NCBI GenBank assembly: GCA_041391745.1
Contig: JAWKNK010000017.1
Span: 1-64,000 of the forward strand
From: JAIXWP01 sp041391745
GTDB lineage: Bacteria > Bacteroidota > Bacteroidia > Flavobacteriales_D > Sanyastnellaceae
Direction of reading: 5' to 3'
Length of the DNA stretch: 64,000 nucleotides
The notes below the pieces were generated by a model. It saw only the letters and a list, made by a program, of their open reading frames with translations, did no database searches and had not been told where the DNA came from. The translations under genes and the position numbers were made by a program. How positions within the stretch are numbered: the first letter of the stretch is position 1; each line of letters begins with the position of its first letter. Positions 9,164-18,212 of this stretch are shown here, piece by piece.

Positions 9164-11233
9164 ATGACAAAAGAACCTAAAAGACACCTTATTACTTCTG
9201 CTTTGCCATACGCAAATGGTCCAATTCACATCGGACACATTGCTGGCGCATACCTACCTGCGGACATATATGTCCGCTTTCTACGCTTGCAGCATAAGGA
9301 CGTAGCTTTTATTTGCGGTTCCGATGAACACGGAGCAGCAATTACACTCAGAGCGAAAAAAGAAGGAAAGTCACCACGAGAAATAGTAGACTACTATCAC
9401 AAACTCATGGGTGATGCGTTCAAAGATTTTGGCATTTCATTCGACGAATACCATCGCACCTCTTCTCCTGAACACCATGAGATGAGTAGCAACATTTTTT
9501 TAAAACTGCTTGAAAAAGGCTCTTTTGAAGTTGAAACTTCTCAGCAGTATTATGATGAAGAACAAAAGCAATTCCTTGCCGACAGATATATCATGGGCAC
9601 ATGTCCAAACTGCGGTAATGAAAAAGCATATGGCGATCAATGTGAAAAATGTGGAACCTCTTTAAGTCCTCTTGAACTTATCAATCCACACAGCACAATA
9701 AGTGGAAGCAAGCCTGTTCTAAAAGAAACTTCACACTGGTATCTTCCAATGGCACACCATGAAAAATGGATTGCCGAATTCATCAAAAACGGTACGCTAG
9801 ACGGAAAAGAACATCATGATCCAAAAACATGGAAAGCCCATGTTGTAGGTCAATGCATGAGTTGGATTGACGGAGGATTACATAGCAGAGCAATGACACG
9901 CGACCTCGACTGGGGCGTTCCTGTTCCTGTAGAGAATGCTGAAGGAAAAGTACTTTACGTTTGGCTTGACGCGCCTATCGGCTATATCACCAACACGAAA
10001 GTTTGGGCAGATAAAAATGGAAAAAATTGGGAAGACTATTGGAAAAATGATGAGTCCCAAATCATTCACTTTATTGGAAAAGACAACATCGTTTTCCACT
10101 GCATTATTTTCCCAATCATTCTAAAGGAACATGGCAATTTCAACTTACCGATTAATGTTCCTGCGAATGAATTCATGAATCTTGAAGGTGATAAAATTTC
10201 TACTTCAAGAAACTGGGCGGTTTGGCTCCACGAATACTTGCAAGACAACCCCAACAAACAAGATGAAATGCGCTACGTCCTTTGCTCGATTATGCCAGAA
10301 CAAAAAGACAGCGAATTCACTTGGGGAGATTTCAAAGACAGAGTAAATAATGAGTTGGCAGATATTCTTGGCAACTTTGTGAACCGCGTTTTTGTATTGA
10401 CACACAAATACTACGAAGGTGTTGTTCCTTCGCCAGAGCGCATTCAAGATGAAGACACACAACTACTAAAAGATAGCATCCAAACCTTTACTAAAATCGG
10501 TGATAAAATCAATCAATTTCGTTTTAGAGAAGGTCTAATGGAGGCGATGAATATTGCCCGTCTCGGTAATAAATTTATGACCGAAACAGAACCTTGGAAG
10601 CTAGCAAAAACACAACCGGATCGCACTGCAACGATCTTGAACGATTGCCTGCAATTGGTGGCACGCCTTTCCATCGCCATTGAACCATTCCTTCCTTTTA
10701 CTTCTAAAAAAATAAAAGAAGGTTTGAACTTCCAATCTTCAAATTGGGAAGATGGAATGAAAGAAGTGTTGCTTCCTTCTGGACATCAGATAGGACAACT
10801 GCCCATTCTTTTTGAAAAAATTACGGATGAGTTTGTTGCAAAAGAAGTTGCAAAATTGGAAGCTAGTAAAAACGCCTCAATGGAATCATCTGTAACCGAA
10901 TTAAAGCAGAATATTGACTTTGATTCATTCCAGAAAATGGACATACGTGTTGCCAAAATATTGGAAGCAGAACGTATTCCAAAGACAAAGAAACTTCTAA
11001 AGTTACTTGTAGATACAGGTGTAGATCAACGCACCGTTGTGAGCGGCATCGCTGAATCTTACAGTCCAGAAGAAGCTGTAGGAAAAACGGTTATTATGCT
11101 CGCAAATCTTGCACCTCGCAACATAAAAGGTGTAGAAAGCCAAGGAATGATATTAATGGCCGAAAATGCCAAAGGAGAACTTAGTTTCCTGTCACCAGAA
11201 AAGGAAATTCTACCAGGAAGCGAAGTAAAATAA
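9164..11233 (+). CDS. metG: Methionine--tRNA ligase
   Basis: 689 residues from ATG 9164; an in-frame TTG at 9149 is a weaker alternative. Class I synthetase: LPYANGPIHIGHIAGAYLPAD carries the HIGH motif; a zinc knuckle CPNCGNEKAYGDQCEKCG is present; the KMSKS loop reads GDKISTSRNWAVW. The anticodon-binding helical domain follows. The last 110 residues are an EMAPII-like tRNA-binding domain (DFDSFQKMDIRVAKILEAE ... GVESQGMILMAEN), the dimerising form common in bacteria. Charges tRNA-Met in the cytoplasm. Divergent from the LD-carboxypeptidase and convergent with the serine hydrolase, sharing a hairpin that includes its own stop codon. Confidence 0.97.
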   Translation: MTKEPKRHLITSALPYANGPIHIGHIAGAYLPADIYVRFLRLQHKDVAFICGSDEHGAAITLRAKKEGKSPREIVDYYHKLMGDAFKDFGISFDEYHRTSSPEHHEMSSNIFLKLLEKGSFEVETSQQYYDEEQKQFLADRYIMGTCPNCGNEKAYGDQCEKCGTSLSPLELINPHSTISGSKPVLKETSHWYLPMAHHEKWIAEFIKNGTLDGKEHHDPKTWKAHVVGQCMSWIDGGLHSRAMTRDLDWGVPVPVENAEGKVLYVWLDAPIGYITNTKVWADKNGKNWEDYWKNDESQIIHFIGKDNIVFHCIIFPIILKEHGNFNLPINVPANEFMNLEGDKISTSRNWAVWLHEYLQDNPNKQDEMRYVLCSIMPEQKDSEFTWGDFKDRVNNELADILGNFVNRVFVLTHKYYEGVVPSPERIQDEDTQLLKDSIQTFTKIGDKINQFRFREGLMEAMNIARLGNKFMTETEPWKLAKTQPDRTATILNDCLQLVARLSIAIEPFLPFTSKKIKEGLNFQSSNWEDGMKEVLLPSGHQIGQLPILFEKITDEFVAKEVAKLEASKNASMESSVTELKQNIDFDSFQKMDIRVAKILEAERIPKTKKLLKLLVDTGVDQRTVVSGIAESYSPEEAVGKTVIMLANLAPRNIKGVESQGMILMAENAKGELSFLSPEKEILPGSEVK

Positions 11234-11256
11234 CCGAATGAGTGTTCATTCGGTTA
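11231..11256. terminator. Bidirectional hairpin between metG and the serine hydrolase
   Basis: Arms TAACCGAATGA (11231-11241) and TCATTCGGTTA (11246-11256) are perfectly complementary, 11 base pairs with a GTGT loop. The left arm includes the metG stop codon, and the opposing gene ends 3 bases after the right arm. No clear T-run on either side, so termination strength is uncertain. Confidence 0.6.
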
Positions 11257-11258
11257 CC

Positions 11259-12278
11259 CTACGAAGCAGTCATAAAATCGTAACATTTCTTTGAAACAGT
11301 GGAAATGATTTCGGGCAATTTTGAATGGTCGGTACCTCTTGTCATTACCACAAGTAAATACGGATCACCATTTACATAAAACAACCCGGCCTCGTTAAAA
11401 TTAAAGCCATACTGATAGGGCCTTTCACCAAATTTATGGGCCACTCGAATTGAGGTTGGAATATCCTTAACTATTGCACCTCGGTAATTAGTTTTACTCA
11501 ACAAATTCAGTGCATAATTGCTATTCTCCTCTGTGAGATAACTGCTATTGTACAACACTCTAAAATACCTATTGTACTCCAATACACTCATCTCAAAATT
11601 AGGATCAGTAATGCTTGGTGTTCGTGATCCCAAATCCCCCATCACTTGAGTAAACATACGTTCATTAATATGCTCATTCAATAAATTAGTAGCATCGTTA
11701 TCACTGTTTATAATCATTTCTTCCAAAAGCTGTTTCACCTTGTATTTCTTCCCTGCTTCCAACGGAGGACTTGTTCTAATCTGTGGAACTTCTTCACTGA
11801 TTTTTGTAGTCAATAAAAACTCCTGATTCAACAATTCGGGACGAGTCTCTGACTCTTTCAAATACGCCATTAGGATGGCAATTTTCATCAAGCTGCCCGG
11901 ATTATACATAGCATTGCCATTGATCTCAAACCACCTTCCGCTATTCATCGATTTCAAATACACAGAAGCTTGCTGAATTACTCCTGCCTTTTTCTCTGCA
12001 TTTAAATAATCGGAAATGGAAGAACGTAAACTATCGTACTCTTCAGAAGAACAGGCCAAATCAGTAAGCAAAATGGGACTTGTCAATTCATTCACATCCC
12101 TATTCGGAAGACGCAAAACTTCAACTTTACAATTTGTATTCGTAACCGCCTTTTGAGCAACAGCCTTGGGCTCATTCCTCTCTGCTTGATCACTACTGCG
12201 TACAAGTACATATGTAAAAGTGGAAGATAGAAAAGCGCATAATACCAACGCCAATACGAAGGTTCTGGTCGTTATCAT
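11259..12278 (-). CDS. Class-A-beta-lactamase-like serine hydrolase, membrane anchored
   Basis: 339 residues. A single hydrophobic N-terminal segment (about 6-26) suggests a signal anchor or uncleaved signal peptide, so the catalytic part is periplasmic. The serine-hydrolase motifs are present: SLMK (SxxK) in YNPGSLMKIAILMAY, SDN in INSDNDATNLL, and a KFG version of the KTG triad in VAHKFGERPYQYG. The omega-loop ExxLN motif that carries the deacylating Glu of true class A enzymes is not evident. It belongs to the beta-lactamase2 group, many members of which act on peptidoglycan or have unknown substrates. I would not call it a resistance gene from sequence alone. Confidence 0.85.
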   Translation of the reverse strand: MITTRTFVLALVLCAFLSSTFTYVLVRSSDQAERNEPKAVAQKAVTNTNCKVEVLRLPNRDVNELTSPILLTDLACSSEEYDSLRSSISDYLNAEKKAGVIQQASVYLKSMNSGRWFEINGNAMYNPGSLMKIAILMAYLKESETRPELLNQEFLLTTKISEEVPQIRTSPPLEAGKKYKVKQLLEEMIINSDNDATNLLNEHINERMFTQVMGDLGSRTPSITDPNFEMSVLEYNRYFRVLYNSSYLTEENSNYALNLLSKTNYRGAIVKDIPTSIRVAHKFGERPYQYGFNFNEAGLFYVNGDPYLLVVMTRGTDHSKLPEIISTVSKKCYDFMTAS

Positions 12279-12388
12279 ATACAGGTTTAGACTTTGGTTT
12301 CATTTCAAAGAAAAGAATTTTTCTTCAACTACATGTACCTTTCATGGAATCTTTACCCTACTTAAGCTAGATTTAACATATTCTTCGA

Positions 12389-12396
12389 TAATTTTG
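12389..12396 (+). promoter_or_regulatory. -7 box (TAATTTTG) four bases before a methyltransferase start
   Basis: TAATTTTG matches TAnnTTTG and is followed by a 4-base spacer and the ATG at 12401, which would put the transcription start at or very near the start codon. Confidence 0.5.
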
Positions 12397-12400
12397 GGGC

Positions 12401-13096
12401 ATGGAAAACATCAATCGCAAGCAGATTTCAGAATTCTATGATGAATATTCAACTCAGCAAAAAAAAATCGGAGTGAATATTCGTCACCGAACCATCATTA
12501 AAAATTTGGTGAAAGCTGGCTTGGATAATTCTTCGAATGTGCTTGAAATAGGCTGTGGAATTGGTACTCTGACATCTCTACTCGTAAAAAAATGTGGACA
12601 ACTACTTGCGGTAGACATCTCGCCTTCAAGCATTGAAATGGCAAAGAAGAATCTTGGAAAACATCACAACCTTTCTTTCTTGGTCTCTGACATGAGCGAT
12701 TTTCCCGCTACTGAAAAGTTTGACTTTATCGTATTACCAGATGTGCTTGAGCACATTCCGGTTGAACAACACAACAATCTTTTCCTTCAAATAAGTAAAA
12801 ACTTGAAACCCGATGGTCGCGTGTGCATTCATATCCCCGACCCTTATGCACTCGAATGGATCAGAAACAATAAACCTGAATTATTACAAATTATTGATCA
12901 GAGCCTCTACACTGACATAATCATTCCTTCAATCTATAAGAATAATCTTGCCATTGATAAATTGGTGCGATATCAGCTTCAAGCCACGCTTCCTGACTAC
13001 CAATGGATTGAACTCATTCATCGACCTGTATATACGAACTTGGATAAAAAAACCTATTCCAATGCGGCCTTAGATGAAATTAAATCTAGGCTTTGA
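12401..13096 (+). CDS. Class I SAM-dependent methyltransferase
   Basis: 231 residues. SAM-binding motif I reads NVLEIGCGIGTLTSLL (about 47-62), followed by the acidic LLAVDISPSSIEMAKKNL strand (motif II) and IVLPDVLEHIP (motif IV region), a Methyltransf_11/25 pattern similar to UbiG and related small-molecule methylases. No membrane segment. The substrate cannot be read from the sequence. The 3' end overlaps the convergent asd gene by 11 bases. A -7 box lies four bases upstream of the start, so the mRNA may be leaderless. Confidence 0.88.
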   Translation: MENINRKQISEFYDEYSTQQKKIGVNIRHRTIIKNLVKAGLDNSSNVLEIGCGIGTLTSLLVKKCGQLLAVDISPSSIEMAKKNLGKHHNLSFLVSDMSDFPATEKFDFIVLPDVLEHIPVEQHNNLFLQISKNLKPDGRVCIHIPDPYALEWIRNNKPELLQIIDQSLYTDIIIPSIYKNNLAIDKLVRYQLQATLPDYQWIELIHRPVYTNLDKKTYSNAALDEIKSRL

Positions 13097-14084
13097 CAAT
13101 TCCCTTTTCCATCAATTTTTCTGCTATTTGCACCGCGTTGGTCGCTGCACCTTTTCTCAAGTTGTCGCTTACAATCCAACAATTGATGGTATTGGCAGCA
13201 GTCTCGTCGTAGCGCAATCTACCCACATAAACCTCATCACTTTCATGTGCATGAATGCGAGGCATCGGATATTCAAAATTCGCAGCGTTATCAATCAAGG
13301 TAATTCCAGGTGTCTCTGACAAAACCTTTCTAATTTCATTGAGATTTGGTTCTCTTTCGAATTCAATGTTCACTGACTCCGAATGACCTCCTATCACCGG
13401 TACACGCACTGCAGTAGCGGTAACTTTAATAGAGTCATCCATCATAATTTTCTTGGTTTCCAAAATCATCTTCATCTCCTCTTTGGTATATCCATTTTCC
13501 ATGAATACATCTATTTGAGGAATAAGATTTAAATCGATAGGATATTTATAAGCCATCGGACCTTCCACTCCAGCGCGCTCATTCATCATTTGATCAACAG
13601 CCGCAACACCAGTGCCTGTTACACTTTGATAGGTGCTCACCACTACACGCCTTATTCCATACATTTTATGAAGTGGGTTCAAGACTAAAACCATTTGAAT
13701 AGTGCTGCAGTTGGGGTTGGCAATAATCATATCTGTTGCAGTCAAAACATCACCATTGATTTCAGGAACAACCAATTTTTTATCAGGATCCATTCTCCAT
13801 GCACTGCTGTTGTCTATCACTCTGCAACCCACTTCAGCGAATTTTGGAGCCCACTCCAAACTTGTCCCCCCGCCTGCGGAGAAAATGGCAATATCCGGTC
13901 TTTTTTCAATTGCTTCTTCTGCAGAAACAATTTTCCAATGTTCATTATTCCATCTCAAATCCCGTCCTACAGACTTCGCAGAAGCCACAGGTATCAACTC
14001 ACTCACAGGAAATTTTCTCTCATATAAAACTTCTAACATCTTGCTACCCACCAAACCAGTGGCTCCAACAACAGCAACTTTCAT
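13086..14084 (-). CDS. asd: Aspartate-semialdehyde dehydrogenase
   Basis: 332 residues. The Rossmann start MKVAVVGATGLVGSKMLEVL binds NADP; SAGGGTSLEWAPKFAEVGCRVIDNSSAWRMD and NPNCSTIQMVLVLNPLH (the Cys of NPNCST is the catalytic nucleophile) are family signatures; GGHSESVNIEFE supplies the conserved His. Converts aspartyl phosphate to aspartate semialdehyde on the route to lysine/diaminopimelate, threonine and methionine. Its own -7 box (TAGATTTG) is 20 bases upstream. The 3' end overlaps the convergent methyltransferase. Confidence 0.96.
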   Translation of the reverse strand: MKVAVVGATGLVGSKMLEVLYERKFPVSELIPVASAKSVGRDLRWNNEHWKIVSAEEAIEKRPDIAIFSAGGGTSLEWAPKFAEVGCRVIDNSSAWRMDPDKKLVVPEINGDVLTATDMIIANPNCSTIQMVLVLNPLHKMYGIRRVVVSTYQSVTGTGVAAVDQMMNERAGVEGPMAYKYPIDLNLIPQIDVFMENGYTKEEMKMILETKKIMMDDSIKVTATAVRVPVIGGHSESVNIEFEREPNLNEIRKVLSETPGITLIDNAANFEYPMPRIHAHESDEVYVGRLRYDETAANTINCWIVSDNLRKGAATNAVQIAEKLMEKGIVKA

Positions 14085-14104
14085 ATTTCTCTATAATTTG
14101 GGAT

Positions 14105-14112
14105 CAAATCTA
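14105..14112 (-). promoter_or_regulatory. -7 box (TAGATTTG) for asd
   Basis: Exact TAnnTTTG match on the minus strand, 20 bases upstream of the asd ATG. No clear -33 box. Confidence 0.45.
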
Positions 14113-14172
14113 GCTATTTAATAAGCCTCGGTTAAGTTCTTTCAAAAATTTCCTTTATTCAATTCTTATAAG

Positions 14173-14180
14173 TATGTTTG
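14173..14180 (+). promoter_or_regulatory. -7 box (TATGTTTG) for the lamin-tail surface protein
   Basis: Exact TAnnTTTG match ending 9 bases before the ATG at 14190. Confidence 0.45.
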
Positions 14181-14189
14181 AAGATTGCT

Positions 14190-17100
14190 ATGAATCTTAA
14201 CAAAACCTTAGTTTCACTACTCATCCTGAGTTTTCCGATGTGGGCTTTTGCTCAATTTTCGGACTACTTTGAAGATGGAAACTTTACATCGAACCCTGCG
14301 TGGACAGGCAACGATGCTAATTTCATTGTAAATTCTTCAAACCAACTTCAGCTCAATGCGAGTGCGGCTGGTCAATCGGCGCTTTACACAAGTTATTCCA
14401 GCTCCTCTCTCGACAATAAAGAATGGAACATCTATGTGCGACAATTATTCGCTGGTAGCGACAATAATCAAGGCCGAATTTACTTCGCGGCATCTGGTGC
14501 ACCCCTCGCCTACTCCGGCAGCGGCAGTGCGGGCATCGAAGGGTACTTTCTTAAACTAGGAGAAGGCGGCTCAGCCGACGCGGTCCGCATTTATAGAGAT
14601 AACGGAATAGATAATCCTGTAGAAATTGCATCTTGTACAGCCGGTGCAATTAGCGCCTCCTTCACCATTCGTATCAAAATCACAAGAACAAGCACTGCAG
14701 ATTGGACCGTTTCAATCGACTATTCCGGCGGAAATGCCTTCGTGCAAGAAACAACATTCAACGATAACACTTTCAACACCTCATCCCACTTCGGGGTAAT
14801 TTGCACTTACACTGCAAGCAACATCAATAAGTTTTACTATGATGACTTATACTTCGGAGATATTATCGTTGACACTACGCCTCCACAAGTTGTGAGTGTA
14901 ACGCCAACATCTGTCACCAACATTGATGTGCTTTTCAACGAACCTGTTGCTTCATCAGCTACTATCAATTCAAACTACAGCATCACCGGAGGAGCTAACC
15001 CTTCATCGGTCACTGTTGATGGAGCGAATGCTCTGCTATATCACCTGACATTTGCAACTGCATTCCCGTCGAATACAGATTTAGAAATTACTATTTCAAA
15101 TATTTCCGACACGCAAGGAAACGACATGCCAGCGGCAACACTTCCATTCAATTTCTTTATTCCTGCAACACCAAATTTTCGTTCCGTTGTTTTCAATGAA
15201 ATCTTGGCGGATCCTTCTCCAACTGTAGGATTACCTGAAGTAGAATTTGTTGAGTTACACAATCCAACCAACGAAGCTTATAATCTCACAGATTGGTTGT
15301 TTGTGAATACTACAACCATAAAAACTTTACCATCATATACACTCGCACCAGGCGGATACGTAGTAGTTTGTGATGCCAACAATGTTGGACTTTTTGAAAG
15401 TGCAATCGGCATTGCTTCATTCACTGCACTATCAAACGCAGGCGACAGTCTTACGCTTTTAGACAATACGGGAGCGCTCATCGACTACGTTGCTTATCAA
15501 GATGCTTGGTTTGCAACGACAGAAAAAAAAGATGGAGGTTGGACACTGGAATTGATCAATCCGCTTTTCCCATGTCAATCAGCAGCCAACTGGCAAGAAT
15601 CACAAAACCCAATTGGTGGAACGCCAAATGCCATCAACTCTGTTTACAACGACACTCCAGACGTAACAGCACCCATCATTGTTTCAGCATTTCCATCAGG
15701 AGAAACTACTATTGCTGTATCCTTCAACGAAACGATGAATGGCGAACCAGTAAACGTTGCTGACATCGCCATTTCACCATCAGTTACCATCGCATCAATT
15801 CAATGGAACTCTACGAACACAGGAATCACCATCTACTTAAGTGAATCACTTGAAGTTGGACAAACATTTGAATTACTGCTTTTCAATTTCGCAGATTGTA
15901 GCGGAAATGAATTGCTCGAAAATCAATTTGCTTTCACCATCGGATTCCAACCTGAAGCTGGCGATTTAATTATCACTGAAATCATGGCTGCGCCTAGCTC
16001 CACCATTGGAGATTATCGTGCAGAGTATCTTGAGATTTACAACAAAACCGATAAATTGTTGGACATCTCTGAGCTTACAATTAATAGTGGTTCTTTTCCT
16101 TCTCAAGTCATTATTGAACCATTTAGCTATCTCACCATTGCGAATCAAACCAATGCCGATCAACTTCAAAACATCTCACCCATAGCCTTCATGACGAGCT
16201 TTCCTGGACTTACAAATTCAGGAACTACTTTGACACTTGCACACCCTGCGGCAGGTACTTTAGATGTGGTGACCTATTCCGATACTTGGTACCGCGATGC
16301 TGTGAAAGACAATGGTGGCTGGTCATTGGAATTAATTAATATAGAAGACCCGTGCAGTTTTGCGGACAATTGGATTGCGAGCAATAACCCTTCTGGAGGA
16401 ACACCAAGTGCGCAAAATAGCGTGTACGATGACACCCCAGACACACAGGCCCCCGTTCTCATTCGCGTGCTCTCAGGACCGCTAAACTTTGTTACACTTG
16501 AATTCGACGAACCTCTTGGAACTGATGTCATTTCGAACTTTGGTTGGACATTAAATGGAAATTCCAACACGCCACTAAGCGTTTCTTTCCTTAATGGTTC
16601 GGCAAGCACATTACTGGTTACTACCAACCAATTGCAAGCGGGACAAGTGTACAATTTCGTACTGCAAAATATTTCAGATTGTTGGGGAAATACCTCCAAT
16701 TCTATTACAGGATTTTATGCTGGAGCGGAAGAAGCTCAACCTGGTGATCTAGTGATCAATGAAGTGCTTTCAAATCCAAAAGATGGAGGAACTGACTTTG
16801 TAGAAATTTACAACAACTCTCCTCGAATCATTTCTCTTTCCAATTGGACTATCGGAAACGAAAGTGGTGGTGTGCCTGGCAACCCAGTGCTCATCATTGA
16901 AGGAGGCTTACTATTGATGCCAAATGAATATATCGTCCTAACGGTAAATGGAAGTGAGTTACCTTCTTTCTACCCGTTTACAAAAACAGAGAAAATTTGG
17001 AGAATGACATCCATGCCATCATACAATAACGATGACGGCGTGGTAATTTTATACAATCCAAGTGGTGAGGTGGAGGACCGATTTGCATACACTGTTGATT

Positions 17101-17582
17101 TACATTTCCCAATACTAGAATCTACAGATGGAGTTTCATTGGAAAGAATCGACCCAAGCAGACCAACTGACGATGCTTCTAATTGGAATTCCGCAGCAGA
17201 GAATCAAGGATTCGCAACTCCCGGCTATCAGAACTCACAAGCAATGGCAGCTATTCTGGGCGATCAAGACATCATCATCGAACCTGAAATTTTCTCGCCA
17301 GACAATGATGGGTATCAAGATGTGTTGTCTATCAAATATCAAAATGCAACTCCAGGATTGGTGGCTAATATTTACATTTTTGATAGCGCTGGAAGACAAG
17401 TCCGACATCTTACAAAGAATGAATACTTGGGAGTAAATGGTATTATCAGCTGGAACGGAACAACAGAAGATAATCTGCTTGCTCCAGTAGGAATTTACAT
17501 TATCTACTTCGAGGTTTTTGGCGCGAATGGCGAAGTTTCAAAAATTAAAAAAACCTGCGTTCTCGCGCACCCGCTTGACTAA
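14190..17582 (+). CDS. Large secreted lamin-tail-domain (LTD) protein with Ig-like domains
   Basis: 1130 residues from ATG 14190; an in-frame TTG at 14178 overlaps the -7 box and is unlikely. A signal peptide ends at WAFAQ (about residue 22). A concanavalin-like N-terminal region (about 25-230) is followed by alternating SbsA-type Ig domains (VDTTPPQVVSVTPTSVTNID; APIIVSAFPSGETTIAVSFN; APVLIRVLSG) and three lamin-tail domains starting VVFNEILADPSPT, LIITEIMAAPSST and LVINEVLSNPKDG. The C-terminus (EIFSPDNDGYQDVLSIKYQ ... APVGIYIIYFEVFG) resembles the FlgD-like/type B end region of T9SS cargo, so export by type IX secretion is likely. Function unknown; a surface or matrix role is the usual guess. 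Its stop overlaps the start of the deacetylase by one base. Confidence 0.85.
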   Translation: MNLNKTLVSLLILSFPMWAFAQFSDYFEDGNFTSNPAWTGNDANFIVNSSNQLQLNASAAGQSALYTSYSSSSLDNKEWNIYVRQLFAGSDNNQGRIYFAASGAPLAYSGSGSAGIEGYFLKLGEGGSADAVRIYRDNGIDNPVEIASCTAGAISASFTIRIKITRTSTADWTVSIDYSGGNAFVQETTFNDNTFNTSSHFGVICTYTASNINKFYYDDLYFGDIIVDTTPPQVVSVTPTSVTNIDVLFNEPVASSATINSNYSITGGANPSSVTVDGANALLYHLTFATAFPSNTDLEITISNISDTQGNDMPAATLPFNFFIPATPNFRSVVFNEILADPSPTVGLPEVEFVELHNPTNEAYNLTDWLFVNTTTIKTLPSYTLAPGGYVVVCDANNVGLFESAIGIASFTALSNAGDSLTLLDNTGALIDYVAYQDAWFATTEKKDGGWTLELINPLFPCQSAANWQESQNPIGGTPNAINSVYNDTPDVTAPIIVSAFPSGETTIAVSFNETMNGEPVNVADIAISPSVTIASIQWNSTNTGITIYLSESLEVGQTFELLLFNFADCSGNELLENQFAFTIGFQPEAGDLIITEIMAAPSSTIGDYRAEYLEIYNKTDKLLDISELTINSGSFPSQVIIEPFSYLTIANQTNADQLQNISPIAFMTSFPGLTNSGTTLTLAHPAAGTLDVVTYSDTWYRDAVKDNGGWSLELINIEDPCSFADNWIASNNPSGGTPSAQNSVYDDTPDTQAPVLIRVLSGPLNFVTLEFDEPLGTDVISNFGWTLNGNSNTPLSVSFLNGSASTLLVTTNQLQAGQVYNFVLQNISDCWGNTSNSITGFYAGAEEAQPGDLVINEVLSNPKDGGTDFVEIYNNSPRIISLSNWTIGNESGGVPGNPVLIIEGGLLLMPNEYIVLTVNGSELPSFYPFTKTEKIWRMTSMPSYNNDDGVVILYNPSGEVEDRFAYTVDLHFPILESTDGVSLERIDPSRPTDDASNWNSAAENQGFATPGYQNSQAMAAILGDQDIIIEPEIFSPDNDGYQDVLSIKYQNATPGLVANIYIFDSAGRQVRHLTKNEYLGVNGIISWNGTTEDNLLAPVGIYIIYFEVFGANGEVSKIKKTCVLAHPLD

Positions 17583-18210
17583 TGTACATTGTAAAAACAC
17601 CAGAATTAATAAAACCCATTGTTTCCAATTTGCTTTGGTGTGTACATACTTTTGAAAAAGAAATTTTCCTGACATTCGATGACGGACCGACTCCAGAAAT
17701 AACCGAACAAGTGCTCGGTTTATTGACTGAACATAATGCCAAAGCGACTTTCTTTTGTCTCGGAAAAAACGTAGAAGCCAACCCTTCAATTTTCGAAAAA
17801 TTAATAGAACAAGGTCATACGATAGGAAATCACACTTACGATCATCCTAATGGTAGAAAGACCAATCACTACAAATATTTAAAAAGTGTTGTAAAGGCAG
17901 AGAAAGTGTTTAACACAGCTTACTTCCGCCCTCCCTACGGCCAGATTACACGAGCTCAAGTAGCAGCTTTAAAAAATAAATACCAGATTGTGATGTGGGA
18001 CATCATCACAGGAGATTTTGACCCGAAAATTTCAGAGGAAAAAGTGGTTAAAAATGTACTCGACAATGTTCGAAGAGGAAGTGTCATTGTTTTTCATGAC
18101 AGTGTAAAAGCTGCCCCCGAATGCTTCCCGCACTAAAAATTGTATTGAAAGAATTAGAAAATAGAGGTTACAAATTTAGCGCTTTGCCTCCTCAACCAAA
18201 TTTAGATTAA
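17582..18210 (+). pseudogene. Polysaccharide deacetylase (NodB-type), frameshifted near the 3' end
   Basis: The NodB homology domain is intact: LTFDDGPTPEITEQVL (catalytic Asp and first metal Asp), GHTIGNHTYDHPNG (the two metal His), FRPPYGQITRAQV and IVFHDSVKA. The frame stops at 18136, but the expected tail MLPALKIVLKELENRGYKFSALP continues one frame over to a stop at 18208-18210. The break sits in a run of five C at about 18113-18117, a likely homopolymer error. Restored length is about 209 residues. There is no signal peptide, so the target could be a cytoplasmic or lipid-linked sugar. Translationally coupled to the upstream gene (TAATG) and 2 bases before rsmA. Confidence 0.85.
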
Positions 18211-18212
18211 TT

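Noticed and set aside
13695..14121. Open frames on the plus strand opposite asd
   Set aside because: They lie entirely antisense to a well-conserved core gene and show no domain or start signal.
17647..17654. TACTTTTG, an exact -7 box match
   Set aside because: It is inside the deacetylase coding region with no gene start nearby; such 8-mers with two free positions arise by chance in AT-rich DNA.
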